Below, piece by piece: positions 1-14,300 of a stretch of DNA of 64,000 nucleotides. The notes beneath the pieces were generated by a model, which was not told the origin of the DNA, did not search any database, and saw only the letters and a program-made list of their open reading frames with translations. The DNA is from Holothuria scabra (Eukaryota; Echinodermata; Holothuroidea; Aspidochirotida; Holothuriidae), in contig CM074179.1 in NCBI GenBank assembly GCA_037179385.1, positions 9,238,001-9,302,000 on the forward strand, read 5' to 3'. A program made the position numbers and the translations under genes. How positions within the stretch are numbered: position 1 is the first letter of the stretch; each line of letters starts with the position of its first letter.

Positions 1-1644
1 TTTGAACCAAGATTTGAAAATTAAGATCTCATTTATTGCAGACATTTTGGAATTTAATATAAGAAAATCTGGTGTTTGGTAAGGTTATAATAAAAAATTT
101 GGGTTCCTTATTAAGTGATATGCCTTTCAAGAGCAAAATTAGGTAGAATGTCGGGGTAATTAACAGAGTTGTCTGGTTTTTTGTTGTACTGAGTATCCAT
201 CAAAATTGGGAAATTTTGCCACTTTTAACAATCTGAAACTTATATTATGACAGATTTTGGTGTTTTTGTGGAAGAATTTGACCTTCCTTTAATAAAAATC
301 AAGTAGGGGGTAATCTCTGGTTTTGTACAGTTTTGTTGGGGTTACTGAATATCATCAGGTAGATTAATGCCCTCGGACCATATTGGGAAATATTCCCGCC
401 GCGGAAAAAGTTTGGCTTGCCATGTATTTGAAGTTCTGAAATAGGCGGGCGGGAGTGTTTCAGTTTGGGACCGAACAGAATTGTTTTGTTTTTCTTTTGT
501 CCGAAAAATATAATATTGCCCAAAAAACTACAAGTGTAGGGCATGGAAATTTTTGAAAAATTAAGAACCCCCAGGAAGCAGGTAAAGGCATTTCCGCGGC
601 CGGGCTGGTAACTAGAAACAAAGTACCGATAAAGTCATTATTTTGAGCTTTCTTTCGCAATAAAATTTTCACTTTGTAATACTGCCCCAAAACGAAGAGT
701 AATGTGCAAGCATACATTGTTTTGTTACGTAATTTTTTCGACTAAAACACTATCTAAGCGGAGCTCCACCCATCAGTTGGCGCGGAACGAATAGAAAATT
801 GTTAAAAAAAACTAACTCCACAAACACCCGAAAATGGCATTTTCCAGACTTGAGCAGTCGCTATTTTGAGCTTTCCTTTGAAACAAAAATTCAACTTCAA
901 TAGAAAAAAAAACAACTTGGTAAGTGATCAGAAAACTACCAGATAAAAGGTACGGTACTGCTACAATTAGATTTAATTGACTTGTTTCTTTTTTTTTTTG
1001 GGGGGGGGGGGGACTATGCAAAAACATTCTGTTATTTTACTCTACCAGGAATCTTCGCTATATTCAATTGCAATATCGACTAAATAGATGAAATTTTCTT
1101 CGTGACTGCCCGAACTCCACACAATATGATCTTACTTCCAACGTATTTGAAAAAAATGTCACGTTACAATGTGGCTTCAAATGAATTCCAGTCAGACATT
1201 ATGTGTAGCCCAAAATGACTTGGCCGATTTGCGTTACCGTTGCTAGAATTCGGCAGGGACGGGCCAGATGGCAGACCATTGGGCAATGCATGCCGAACCG
1301 ACCTTTGCCAGAGGGTCGGGAGGACTTCAGAAAAAGACCATTGGGCAATGCATGCACATGAAAAACCACTCGTCCGTTTTTGTACGGAAAATTTGGAATT
1401 GCCAGTTTCCTTGAAGAATATGGTCTTCTATATAGTGAGCAAAATCACGAAGATCGTCGAAGTGACTGAAGTTATCAGGCAAACATTTTTTATCGTGGGC
1501 CTGTATATGAAAGATCCCCGATGAAATTGGATTTTCTCAACAACTTGGGGAAGCAAGTCTTCCCCAACGGGGGCATGACCTTACTGGCACGGATTGAAGA
1601 TGGGAGGGGGGATAGCAGAGCTAGTAAGAAGTGATTAAAACCGA

Positions 1645-2048
1645 TTAAAAGGCAGGTCCCACTGCAACGATATCTGATTGGATTTCACTCCGATTTTTGT
1701 GAGGGTTAATTAATATCTCCTTCATCTTTGGTCGAAAAGAAACAAAAAATCGCCAACCAGTGAAGGCCACGAAATTCTAAGTCATACAATTATTCCGTGA
1801 CGTCACATCCACAGACAGCTTTTATCGGATACGCGTAGTCCGATAAAAGCTATTTGACAATGTGACGTCACGAAATAAGTAGTATATATTTGACTTCCGT
1901 AGCCTCCTCTCATACCGATCGTATACTTACAGAGGAGGGCAAATTTTTGGTTCTTTCCGACAATGGATGGAGGAGATTTTAACTTAAACTGACAGAAATC
2001 GGATAGTAATCCGATCCGATATCGCTGTAGTGTGTGCTGGGCTTAAAA
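1645..2048. mobile_element. Full-length palindromic MITE with TTAA ends
   Basis: The left half (from GGCAGGTCCCACTGCAACG) and the reverse complement of the right half (GCCCAGCACACACTACAGCG) align imperfectly over the whole length. The centre is a hairpin AGCTTTTATCGGAT / TCCGATAAAAGCT flanked by two GTGACGTCAC palindromes. TTAAAA occurs at both outer edges, consistent with a TTAA target duplication as used by piggyBac-type transposases. No ORF. Confidence 0.7.
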
Positions 2049-2350
2049 TCGATGAATTAAAAATAGGGTTACAAACGAAAACAAAAATACTTCATTAAGA
2101 AAAAAAAAACCCAGTTCACGATCATCCATCCAGTAACTTCAGTCCTTTTCGTTCTTCATTTTAGGCCCTCCGCAAAAAATGCCGTCTTTCCCTCACGGGG
2201 GATGAGATAGGACAATTAAGGTAGATGGAATGAGGTATGAGAGCTAAGAAAAAAGTGATTGAAAATCGATTCCCAATATGCTTTAAAAAAGCATTGCAAA
2301 ACAAAAAATGTGTTCAAGGTCAAACACCTAACTTCAGTCCTTTACGGTTT

Positions 2351-2417
2351 TTTAATTAATTAATAAATGAATAAATAAATTAATTAATAAATAAATAAAT
2401 TAATTAACTAATTAATT
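2351..2417. repeat. AT-rich simple repeat (TTAA/TAAA)n
   Basis: Run of TTAATTAA and AATAAATAAA units, followed at 2451-2483 by a G/C hairpin in which CGTGAGGGGGG pairs with CCCCCCTCACG around GCATGC. Confidence 0.8.
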
Positions 2418-2730
2418 TGTTTTATTATTTTTAGGTCTTCCCGACGAAATCGCCGTGAGGGGGGGGGCATGCCCCCCCTCACGCCAGCGCTACCCCTGTT
2501 AGTAAGTTAGGAGAATTGGAACAGAGCGTTTGTGGTCAGAAGATTGGTCGCCTGAAATAGGCTAAGTAGGTTAGGAGAATTGGAACTGTTTTGGGGTGAT
2601 AGGATCAATTAGCCTTTATAAGGCATGCCAAACTGACAAGTCGCCCCAAACAGATACGGCGAAACAACACACAAGCACCCGAACGATTCTTATTATTTCG
2701 CTTTCAAGTTTCATTTCATGCCGTTTTCAG

Positions 2731-2854
2731 GACTCAGTAAAATATGTGCATGGACTTATTTTAAGTAAACTTGATGAGTTACAACTCATTCCTAAATTTA
2801 AGTTAAAGAAAATTATTTTCGCAAGCCACTATCAAGAGTCAATCGTGAAACACG
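2731..2854 (+). other. Orphan candidate exon (unidentified gene)
   Basis: A 124-nt open stretch sits between a strong acceptor (GCCGTTTTCAG ending 2730) and a good donor (CACG then GTAAGC at 2855). It encodes a peptide with K/L/I-rich helical composition containing KYVHGLILSKLDELQLIPKF. I do not recognise the family. No neighbouring exon could be joined to it inside the window. It may be chance, part of a gene to the left, or a decayed element. Confidence 0.2.
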
Positions 2855-4640
2855 GTAAGCCACTACAAATTGGGACGACTGTATTTCCTATTTAAAAAAA
2901 GAAGAAGAAAAACAATGATTGTATAGACACTGCACGGACACAATACGTAGGCTATCCTGATCTGTATCGCCATAATATTTAGAGAAGGCCCAGGCCTAGG
3001 CTACTATCCAAGTAGTAGGTCTATCCACGGCTTACGCATCAGTATCCAAGTTACGTATGTAATCCGTGGGTAGACCGGCCACTGACTGTCACGAGTTGCA
3101 AGGGTCTACATTCCCTTTAAAAGACGACACACCCATCTTGCTCCCCCTCGAATCCTCCCATTTGAACCCCGAAAAATCCGTTTCAACCCAAGCTGAAAAA
3201 CAAGTTTTCCTACATCGTAATGGCTCACATACTCATCCGTGAAACGTTTCAAACTTGACCCCGCTGTTCTCATAATAAACATGTAATTATTGCGGTCGAG
3301 CTGTTTTCATTTCGCACACTATCACGTGCATCTGACTCTAGCAATAATCAGTAGAAGAGCGAATATTCAAGTCACTATTAAACGCTCGGGATTGGTTCGA
3401 ACGCATGGCACAATGTAGAAACAAAATATATATTGTGTGTACGAATTGTATATACTGAACGTGGATTTTCGATTTTATTGAAGAGATCGGGCTGTGCAAC
3501 AGATACTGGATGTGGTATTTGTTGTAGTAAAAATTGTGCTTGAAAATTACGGGTTGTGTGTTTAATTTATTTGTAAATTTAAGGTAAACCTCTACAATCG
3601 ATACGTAGCGATATTTGTGCAGGAGACACACGCAATTGTGTATCATATTGGATCGAGGTAATTTCGTCAAATATCATAGGCGCAGGCGACATAGTATACG
3701 AAAGCCACAGACATTCTTGTCACATAGAACAGCGAGTCTGTTCAAATTCACCTTGAAACGTTTTATGAAGGCAACCAACCATAGCTACAGACTGGGATTT
3801 TCTGCTCACTAGTGTATATCGAAAAATTGCATTGCAAGTACGGAAACCTTTTCTGCGGTATTTGTGTTGAAAAGGACTGTTTTGCAATGCACTATCAACG
3901 TATTTGACTCCAACTATAAGGAGGGTCAACCGGCTAACAAACAAACAGCAGCGCGCATAAAGCTAAAAGAATTACTTGGCATAGTACTGGAACGAGGCCT
4001 ACACTGACTGCTCATAAAACATTTCAGTGCTTCATTTCGCTTACTGATATCAGGGATCTTGGTTCGCAAATAGCAAGGTATGTAATAGTCTATTTAAGCT
4101 ATTTGTGCGGGTTAAATTTTGTTATTGTACCGCTGCATATAGCTTACTCACTCATTACGAATAGAATGTTTTCCTAATCGTAGTCACAGGTAGGCTATTC
4201 TATAACAGATCATACTTTCCTGTGACCAGTACTACTTGCTAGCTAGCTAAATACGCCTGGCTAGATGCAGTAGTGCTTCGTAAAATCTGTTTTAGTATCG
4301 CATTCATTGTTACATACACCTCGTCTCTGTTTTTGGTTTCCGGAAAACAGCTCATTCTAATTATTTCCTGCCATAGTATGTTTCCTGCTGTACTTGCTGC
4401 AGCTTGGAGCCTAGGCAAAGTAAGCGCCGGTGAAAATATACGAACGTTAATCTCGACATATTAATTTCAACCTTTGCAAATGAATTTGCACTAATTCTTA
4501 TAAAATCGATTTTCAACAGCCATCGAAAATTTTTGAAGGCAAACGACTAGCTTCGTAAACACACAGTTCAAACTTGCGTTCATTAATTGAGAAGGTGATT
4601 GGAATCCTATCTTTGAGCGAGTTCCTTGCGAGGATCGAGG
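2855..4640. other. Upstream region of the ALDH3 gene, no gene seen
   Basis: No convincing coding exon on either strand and no clear TATA box before the ALDH3 start codon. The last hundred or so bases before 4650 presumably hold the promoter and 5' leader. The short ORFs present lack family features. Confidence 0.5.
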
Positions 4641-4649
4641 CAAGTCATC

Positions 4650-5317
4650 ATGGCTGCTATCATAACCGAGGAAGACATTGAGAAGGTATGTATTCTGTCG
4701 AGACACCGGTGAGTTCATCATTTCACACTAATAGTATGGTAAACGTAATGTGCAAATGAATAGCTCGACATAAATCACAAATGGTTTGCGACCAGTGCAT
4801 GGTCGACGGACAACTTTTGTTGTACGAAATGGTTACTATACTCCAATGTTTGGCATAGTGTACGATAGGTAGGCCTGGAGTGAACAGGGATACAAGCGGG
4901 AGCACGCATGCTCCCGGCCCTAATAAGTCACAACTAAAATAGAAAAAAAAGTAAGAAAAAACGTGGCATGCAGTATAGCCTGTCTTACCTAGCTCACTGC
5001 GCAATCTGGGGAGTAGCTTAGGAGGAATTAGTGGGATCATGCGGCTGTCTTGTGATCATCATCATGGTGAACTCTTAAACCTGGGAATGGATTCCTTAAG
5101 AGGTTCTCAAAGTTGTGCATTATGTAATATAATAATATGACGAGCTGGGAAAGACTGACCCCTCCTATATGATCCTTTCAAAACTTCCCTCACACTTGAA
5201 AAAGCCTTGGGGGAGGTAGTAGGCGAGGCTACCTTGAAGAAATCGCGCAGCCGTTTGAGTCGAAAAAAATAAAATTACACGGAAACCTCTAAGCCGGCCC
5301 GAATTCTAATGAAAAAT

Positions 5318-5367
<50 letters not shown>

Positions 5368-8300
5368 AAACAAAAACAGGGTTGTTTAATTTAAATAACC
5401 TTGATTAAAATCACAATTAAAATCGTGATTTTAATTGAAAAAGTCATGATTTAATGAAAAATGTGATTTAAATCGATTTAATTGATTTTAATCACTGATT
5501 TAGATCATGATCTTTTTAAAAAAATAAAAAAAATCAGCAACCCTGAACAACAACAAAAATAAATAAATAAATAAAAAGAAAAAAACGGTCGAAAAGTGAA
5601 ACGGCACCACCATTACAGTCTTCTTAGTAAAAAGTAGTTAGCAAATCAATTGTTTTTTAACGTATCGTTCTTTATAGTCTTGCGCACTCGCGGGAAACGC
5701 CTGGCATGATATTCTTGTGAAAACTGTGAAACGTTTTGAAATGTTTTCAGTTTAGGTACTAAGGCTACTACTCACTATTTCACGTGCAAAAGAGTCAGAT
5801 GAGAAGGTGTACAGGTGTACTAATTTAAGGCCTACAAATTGGAATCGTCATGGGAAGGGGGTGTTGCTCCCTAATCATAGTGACGCCTGATTTTTAATTA
5901 TGTTGTACAGCCTATAAGCGATATTAAGCCTACTTGTAGCAGTTGGGTAAGGTGACAATACACAGAAAAAAAAGCAGCAACGGACTCGAAAATTCCATAA
6001 TTTCCGGTTATGTAAGGGGCAGGCCTTTTTTGGCCAAACTTTCTGCGTGCCACAATCCGATTGAGGCACTACAGCCAAATCATTATCAATAAAATTGGCG
6101 GCGCTTTGTGTTTACGGTGGCCGAAGAAATGCCTGAACAAAATCGTGATGGTACCGGTACTGTATACATTTTTTTGTAGTTTGTTTGGTTTTTTGAGGTT
6201 GAAGTTGAATTTGAAGTTTGAAGTTGAATTTGAAGTTTGTTTGGTTTTTAATAAAGTAGAGAGTTTCCACGCACAAAACTACCGTACCTGCGTTAACTTT
6301 TCAGCTGAAGTTAGTTCCAGTAGTGTGCGAGGACTGGAGGGCAGGGTGTCCCCAAATTTCCGAAAAATAAAAAATTCGGGCAAGAATTTGAGAAGAATTC
6401 GGGAAAGACTTTGGAAAAAATTGGGAAAGTCACTTAAGTTTAAAAAAGTGGCACGATTTTTCGAAAAATTCCAAAGCGTGCCTAAAATCTTTTAAAGATA
6501 TGTCCGAATAAAGAAGTTGGAAGGGCTATAGTAGCGGTAAATTTTTAATGAAAAATCAAGATTCCAAAAATTGATTACACAATATTCTTGCAGGGCAAAG
6601 GACCAAGGTCTCTTAATCTTGAGGTGAAGCCTACTTCACTGTCTTTCACAGAACAATGCCCGGTATGGTCGATTATCCAAAGTTTTTCAAACATTTCCCC
6701 GAAAATAGAAAACGCTTTATTAAAAGTGAAACTTTCTTGGAAAATAAAAAAGGATAACAAGATTTGCGACGCATTCAGCTTATGATAGAAAGGTTTTCCT
6801 CATCGCCACTTCATGCTGCAGTCTTTCAAAAAATTCCCCGAAATGGTAAAATATTCGGGCGAAGGTTGAAAAATTCCGGGACATTTTTAATCGACAAATT
6901 TAATTTCAACGGACAGACGGAAGGTTCTTCACGTGCAGCTGTGCCTAATAGTTTGCCATCTATCCTGTTCCTGTTCCCAAATTTGGGCAACGGCTATCTG
7001 AGGGTTCCGATTTTCAACAATTTCTGTGCGCTTCGCGCCAACTAGTGGGAGCGCTCTTCTTAGAGGAAGAGGAGCGCTATCATTAGTCTAAGTCTTCCTG
7101 GCCGAATTTTAATTCCAATTTAACATTTGTGGAAACGGAAACTCAGATACCGACTTCATATTTCCCTTTTGAACCTGTGAAATGCAAATTCCGGCTGTTC
7201 TGAGGGCCCCGATTTATCAACATTTTCTGAACGTTCCACGTAGAGAGTCTTCCGAGCAGAATTACATTCTTGAAAAAATCTTCTGCCCCCAACTAAAATG
7301 CTTCTTTACGCCTATGCTTGGAAACAACCATTTGAGGTAGCTAATTTCAAACTTTTCGGCTCGCCCCTTGCAAACTGGTGGTGGCGCTCCGCTTAAAATG
7401 TAGTAGTCTTTCGAACAATATCACACTTTTGTCCCCCACATCCGTGTGCACGGCCTTGGGGCCTGGGGAAAATAAGGAAATATACAGACCTAGACGAAAC
7501 CAGAATAACAGATTACTCCTGGCTTGCACAGCACAATTCGTTTTGGTCAAAATTAAGATTTTGACCTGTTATTCATTGATAGGATGAAAGTATGAGGATA
7601 ATTTTAGCACTATCAGAGCATAGATCTAGCACAAAACCTAGCGTAATTTTGCATCTCGGCCTTTTAAAACAGCAAACTTTCCCACTTATAGTGGAGAGGC
7701 CTTCATTCCCCTTATAACTATCTCCCTAAGGACCTCGGTCAAGAATGGAGACACTAAGTCGATTTGACACCCCGGCAAACGCATACGTTCTTTAAAAACT
7801 ATGCATTCTAACTTCTAAATTTCTGATCATTTTGCAAATTGGTCATACATTATTGAGTGATCATTTTATTGCAAAGGAAAGGATAAAATATCGACTGCTT
7901 AAATATTTTACCAGCGTGCATTTAAACTGTTAAGTTTCTGTACGCTCCGCGCCAACCACTCGTGACTCCACGCTCAGACAGTCTTCCTGTATGTACCTGT
8001 GTAATAATCCATGACTATGACACTGCCTCTGACAAAAGACACAAACTGAGAGGTACAGTCGCGGTCACTTCAATTGGGTAGATGCGCAATATTTAACAAA
8101 GTGTTTCTTGATTGGCTGCTCCATTTGCTGTCATATAAGAGGCACAATTTGATCAATATAGGCCTGTTGACTCTCGAGTAAATCCTATGTCCCAAGTTGG
8201 ATCTGAGCGAAGTTTAAACTAGGACCTTTGCGAAAATGAGCAACTGTTCATTTTTTTAAAGAGGCCAGACTTGAACACTTAAATGAGTGCGCGAATTTTA

Positions 8301-11300
8301 AGAACCCCTTCCCCACCCCTGCCCTGCCCGAAGTTCAGATATTCATGTGGAAATTTTAGGACACTCTGCGGTGCCCCCTCTCCATTTCACATGCCTATGA
8401 TAATAGCCTTACAGTGTATGTGTTTTTGGTCGATCTAAACCGGCTGTTCATTTGTTCCGCCCTGACTAGGTCATTGCCGAACTTCGTGAGAGCTACAACT
8501 CTGGAAAGTCTAGGTCAAAAGATGCAAGAATTCGAAATATTAAAGCTCTGCTGCAGATGTTGAAAGACCATGAAGAAGATATATGTGCTGCCCTCTATAA
8601 GGACCTTCGTAAGGTAAGTTAGATGGAGTCTCACGGACAAATTTCCAACCTTTGGTTCAATTCTAGTCAGGGGCGCAAATGTCTGTATGAGAGTGGGGGC
8701 AAAAATGCTTATGATGTGCCCGTGAGTATTAAACTGTGCACGCGTGGCGGGCACCGGAGTGCGAAGCCGCAAAGAGTCCCTGGTGGGATCCAGGGGCAAA
8801 GCCCCTGTGGGGGTCCAGGGACGAAGCCCCCGGAAGCTCTTGTGTTCTAGCATTTCTGAAGCTTCAGAAAAACTGTTTCGAACGAAAAAACCGAAAAAAG
8901 GTGACCGTATTTTTAGGTCTAATCAGATTTTTTTGTGTGTGTGTGGGGGGGGGGGGGGCAAATTACGATTTGGCCCCCACTTTTTCACTTGAGGGGGCGA
9001 ATGGCCCCCTTTCCCCCAGGATTTTCCCCTGAGTCTAGTCGGCCACGGCCTTTTTCCAGTAGTGGCTCATTGGCTTGTTTTCTTTACTCAGTTTGCTTAT
9101 GCGGAGCATCACGCACGACGGTAGTAGGTCCAATTTTTAAAGTCTTTGGTATGCCTCGACCAAGGAATCGAACCCAGGCCTTCCACGTGAGTGGCGGATG
9201 CTCTACCCTAGGCCAAACACGCGGTCTCTCCTTAAGGTGAGTTAGCCTAGGGTTTGACGGTTCAGTTTCCAACCTATAGGTTCAAGTCGAGCCGGCCACG
9301 GCCTTTTACCAGTAGTGGCTCACTGACTTGTTTTCCTTATTCCATTTGCTTATGCGGCGCATTAAGCACAACGGCAGTATAGGTTCCATTTTAAGAGCCT
9401 TTGGTCTGACTTGACCTGGGGATAGAGTCCGGGCCTTCCGCGTGAAAGGTGGATGCTCTTACCATTAGACCAAACGCATAAGGTGAGTTCATATATGTTC
9501 TATGTGCTGCCCTCTATATAGTGACCTTCGTAAGGTGAGTCAGTCAATTTATTATCAGAAGGTAAATTTTCACTACATGTTGGATGGCCTCCCTATATCC
9601 GTAATACCCAGTTAATCCTGCATTCCCTTATAGCAAGCAACTTTATATCTTCCGATCAAATGGGTAGCCGGGCGTGACAAATAATCAGGGCTTGCCACAG
9701 ACAAGTGACTTCAGCGTGGGAAAACTTGTATAAACTTACACCTGTACTTGTGTACACACCTAATGGGAGCCTGCTTCATGATGAAACGTTCCCTCTTACT
9801 TTTTGTTACATCTTTCATTTCTGCCTGATTAACTCTTATCGCTTCAGGGAGGAAAAGAAGCCAACTAAATGCAGACTTGATTAAGTCAAGTTTCATATCT
9901 GATTTAGTGATTGACAGTAGAAGATGTGTTTCAATACACAAAAAGTTACGTAACATTTGGGGTTAGCTAACAGTTCAGTTAGGATGTGTTAATTGCTTTT
10001 CACGCAGTGTGAACACAATTAAAGTATAGCTCATTTGAGGGAAGAGATCAAGTAACGAACTCAGATATTAGTTTCACCCCATACCGCCTCTGATGTACTG
10101 GGGTGTCTATGTTCCTTTTTCAAGAAGCGACGTCACAGCATGTTCATGGACCTAAATAATTTGTTTGGAGCCAAAATTCCCCTTCGCGGGGTTATATGAA
10201 ATGTGTTTGCAACTCCCTGACTTACAGTTCAACTAGACTATGAACATGGAATGCCATGGTTATTGTTATTACTATTGTTATTTAATAGTGGGAAAACCTG
10301 AAAGCTGGAGGGACAATCCAATGTTTGGACCTTTTGTTCCAGGGGCAACCGCGTTTTTACCCGATCCCATATTTGCCCATATGCCTATGCGACTCACCGT
10401 CTCGGAAGAGCACAAATGTAAAAATACGTGACAAGCTTGATTCAGTCTGCCTGCAGATCAAAGATGTTTGCACATAGGGCAGGATATAACAGGGGCGTTG
10501 CCTTAGAGATTGTGTTTTACGTAAATTAATGGCTTCACGGCAATTCAAACTTTAAACAACGTTTCTTCTAGATAAGGTGGATAATTTCGATTTAAGATGA
10601 CGTCACACCTGATAAGAAAAGTAAAAAAGTTACAAAAGAGGCTTAATCCGTGACCAAGACCAAAATAGGTTTGGGAGCCATGCATTCCAAGGATTAAATG
10701 GTCAACATCTTTTGAAAGTGTATGTAAAGATGCATGCCGCATTTTTAGTAGCAAAAATTGCAAAAGAAATAATTGCACCCAGTCAAATAATTGCCTTATG
10801 AATATTTCTTTCCGTTTTTTTTTTTGTTCTTGGTTAGCGAGGGTAGTGAAGCGTAGCGTTGTGATGGTAGGGAATGGTAGGGGATGATACGGTATAGTTT
10901 GGTGTTTTACGTTATGGTATGATATGGATGGTGACGACACTAACTGTATGCCATTGTAAAGATTTATTTGAATGCTGGTTGAGTCTATGTTATAGAGAGG
11001 AGTGAGTCATCTGCGAAAAACGTGTTTTGGAATTAAACACATTTTTCCCCCTAGTTTGGATACATGCTGCAATACTAAACACACATGTTTAGTTTCTAAA
11101 CATTATGTGTTCATTTCTAAAACAATAGGTTTTTAATTTCGAAGTTAAAGTAGAGCGTGTAAACGTATTCCCAAAAAGTCCCAGAGACATGTATGATGTT
11201 AGTGTTTAGAAATTAAAATACTGGTAATTTCACTTTTCTCACAGTCTCCTTGTATCATGTTTGCTTTTATTTGTCGTTACAGTCCAGACAGGAAACGATC

Positions 11301-14300
11301 GCATACGAGATAAATATCACAAGAGATGATGCTGAATATATGCTCTCACACATGAATGAGATCGTTAATCCTATTAATGTAAGTACCCATTCCACGACAT
11401 TCCCAATACAGTATCTGCATGTATATAGAGGTAACGCCCCCTATAAAGTCAAATATATGGGACCAGGGGTGAGAACAGGGTGCTTTCACTCATGTCACAA
11501 GCTTAAGCCCCGCCCCTTCAGACAGGCAAAGTGTAGTCTAGCAGACATTTAGTAAAGCAGATGAGAAGCAGTCAACACCCAGTGTGACTGTTGCAGCAAC
11601 AGAGTGCTCAATGTTGCCCGACAGTGTGCGTGGCTAATCAATAACGCGAAATCACTTTGTAGCAAATGTACTCGACTACATTTATCCAAGTTGAAAATCC
11701 CCACCCAGACCCCAGCCCAGCTCCTCTACCATATGTTCACAACGGACCAAATTCTTTGATTAATATAGACCATTTTCCATATATCAGTTATAGACGCTTG
11801 TATGACAGATGTTTGGTACATATTAATTCTGTGTAGGCAAGATGCACACCGTGATTCTGTCCAAAAATCCTTTGTATTGACAATTTGGAAACTGGTCTGT
11901 CAGAAAAAAGTAAGATACCGTCGGATATACCTTTCGGTTTGGACTCGGCGATCGAGGCCGCAGCTTTGTGTATACCTTATAACCATATTTTTAGCGCATT
12001 CCTTGAGCTCTAATGTCCCCGGCATCGGCAGACTGGGTTTCTCTCAAAAAGGAGGTTCGTGTACGCCCATGATGACAGACCGGGCAGGAGTTTGGAAGTT
12101 TTTAATAAACTAGTTGTCCTTATGGTAATGTAGTGCCACATATGCTGCGTTTATTCAAATATTTAACGTATCGTTGGGAGGACTGAGCAGGGGCCGATCC
12201 TCCTGCATGGCTATGGGTAATCCTTTTGGCTGTGCCACTGAGTGTCGTCGAGAAATAATTGCATTAAGGACAATCACAGGAACGTCATAAATCCATCAAC
12301 CGTTCATAATTATATTGAACCCGCTTTACACTGCCTTGCCTTGCCATTATTAATGCCTATAAGGTTGAAGTATGATCGTGCCTTTCGGAACATGGTAAGT
12401 GCAATTTCACATTCAAATAGCGCCCTCGCTCTAGCCTCGTCAATATTGATAGACGCAGTCATACATATCCCCAACTAATTAAGCTCATCGCACGCGACGT
12501 CTAAGCTACAATAGCCTTGACAAGGTATTGGGCACAAACAGGTGGTTACTGTGCTGAATTCACCTCCCTTATCTATTTATGAAGTTGAGGATGACTGGAA
12601 ATCAAATTAATAAAAAAAATGTTACTATCGTGACGACTTGTTTGTTTCAATGTAGTGTTTTAGATTTTGCATCGAAAATAGACAACGTGGCATATCTATC
12701 TGATCTTAAAATTTTCTCATTATATTATACCAAGGCCCACGATGGTTCTCTGCTTCTGTTCGGGAAGCAGGCATACATACAAAGAGAGCCGTATGGATTA
12801 TGTCTTGTCATTGGATCTTGGAACTATCCGGTACAGTTACCCCTGATGGGACTTATCGGCGCCATAGCAACAGGTAAGAAACGAAAAATAGAAAGAATGG
12901 ACTATACATAGAACCACATTTTACTATTTTAAAAGAAGTTTAAAAGAGAAATATGTAAAGAAAATGAAATGCTTAAGTGCATTCATTGCTACAATTATTT
13001 CGTCAGAAAGTCACATTTTGATTAAAACGTGCTGCAGGCCTGCCGGAGTGAAAAACGCCTAAATGAATACAATTATTCTTGTTGGACTGAAATTACACTT
13101 GACGAAATGAAATCAGGGGCTTTCAAAATGTCTGTTGGGGCGAAAAACGCTTTCATGAATGAACTAAGACCTGCTGGAATAAAGTTACACTTGTCGAAAT
13201 GAAACAAAGCTTTTGAAAAGGCTTTCCGGAGTGAAAAAGGCGTTCATGAATAAAATGAAGCTTGCTGGAATGAAGTTGCACTTGCCGTAATGAAATAGGG
13301 CTTTTCAGAACGAGAAGATACTAACCGGTGGAAATGAAATACCGCTTAGTGAGCGGTGAGCCATTCTGTATGAAATTGAACTCATGTCCCATATTTCTGT
13401 CTCGATTGTGAAATGCCAAAATATTTTTATCTTAATAAACGCGTTTCCTTTACATCATACAGGAAACGTTGCAATTTTAAAGCCTTCTGAATTAGCTCCT
13501 GTTACAGCTGAACTTTTAGAAAAGATAGTTCCGGATTACCTTGATACGGTGAGTAAATGATAAGTCTTACTGAACACGTTACATGTGCCTGCTTAAACGA
13601 CCGTATGGTGACATTTGTCGCTGAAATATTAAGATCACAAACGTCAAGTCTGTTCTTAGAAATCATGTCATCTTAACCTGCAAGTGGTGGCTCAAAACGA
13701 ACGATGGTGTTTGTAATAATTCTTTTTTCCAGCTCTTTGAGTGTACCTACTACTAGTACGACCTACCATTGGTATTCCCGGTGATGCTAAGTACCACTAC
13801 TGATTCACTGTTAAGGCCCCTATAGCTTTAGATTTTCCAGTTTTTGTTCCACCCTCAATACTAGTAGATACCGCTTACGAAAACCTAGGGTCACAGTCTT
13901 TTCGTATTTCCCAATGCTCCTTTATATCACGACAGGTAACCATGATTACGCCGATTGCACGGGACGGTGGAAGTTCCTACATATTTTATGGTACTTTGCT
14001 TCTGGAAGCTGAAGATATTGCGCCTTCGGTCGATTTATTTTACAACAGTTTTATGATGAGTAGCCCCCTTTAGCACTGAAGTAAGAGAAAAGATGTTTTT
14101 TTTGGTGGAAGCTTAGTATAGTACGTTTCGCCACAACAACAAGGCACAATACGCGAAAATTTGCATAATGTTAAGGAGAATTCCGAGGGAGTTTTCAGCC
14201 CCCGTTTCGAAATGTCTGGATCCGCGCTTGCTAAACATAAACCCATGCGATAAACCTACCACCCATTTCTATGTAATCACGATATCCCCCTCTCCATTTG

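Noticed and set aside
1001..1012. Poly-G runs (here and near 25226, 28459, 47750, 53618) as quadruplex regulators
   Set aside because: Single homopolymer runs, several at hAT-type termini; more likely slippage-prone repeats or assembly noise.
1271..1360. Direct repeat of ACCATTGGGCAATGCATGC as an attachment site or CRISPR-like unit
   Set aside because: Only two copies about 67 bp apart, no further units and no associated gene; most likely a local duplication.
9036..9480. Two tRNA-Glu genes (anticodons CTC and TTC) on the minus strand
   Set aside because: Each tRNA-like head is fused to the same non-tRNA body and tail found elsewhere in the window, and acceptor stems do not pair; these are SINEs.
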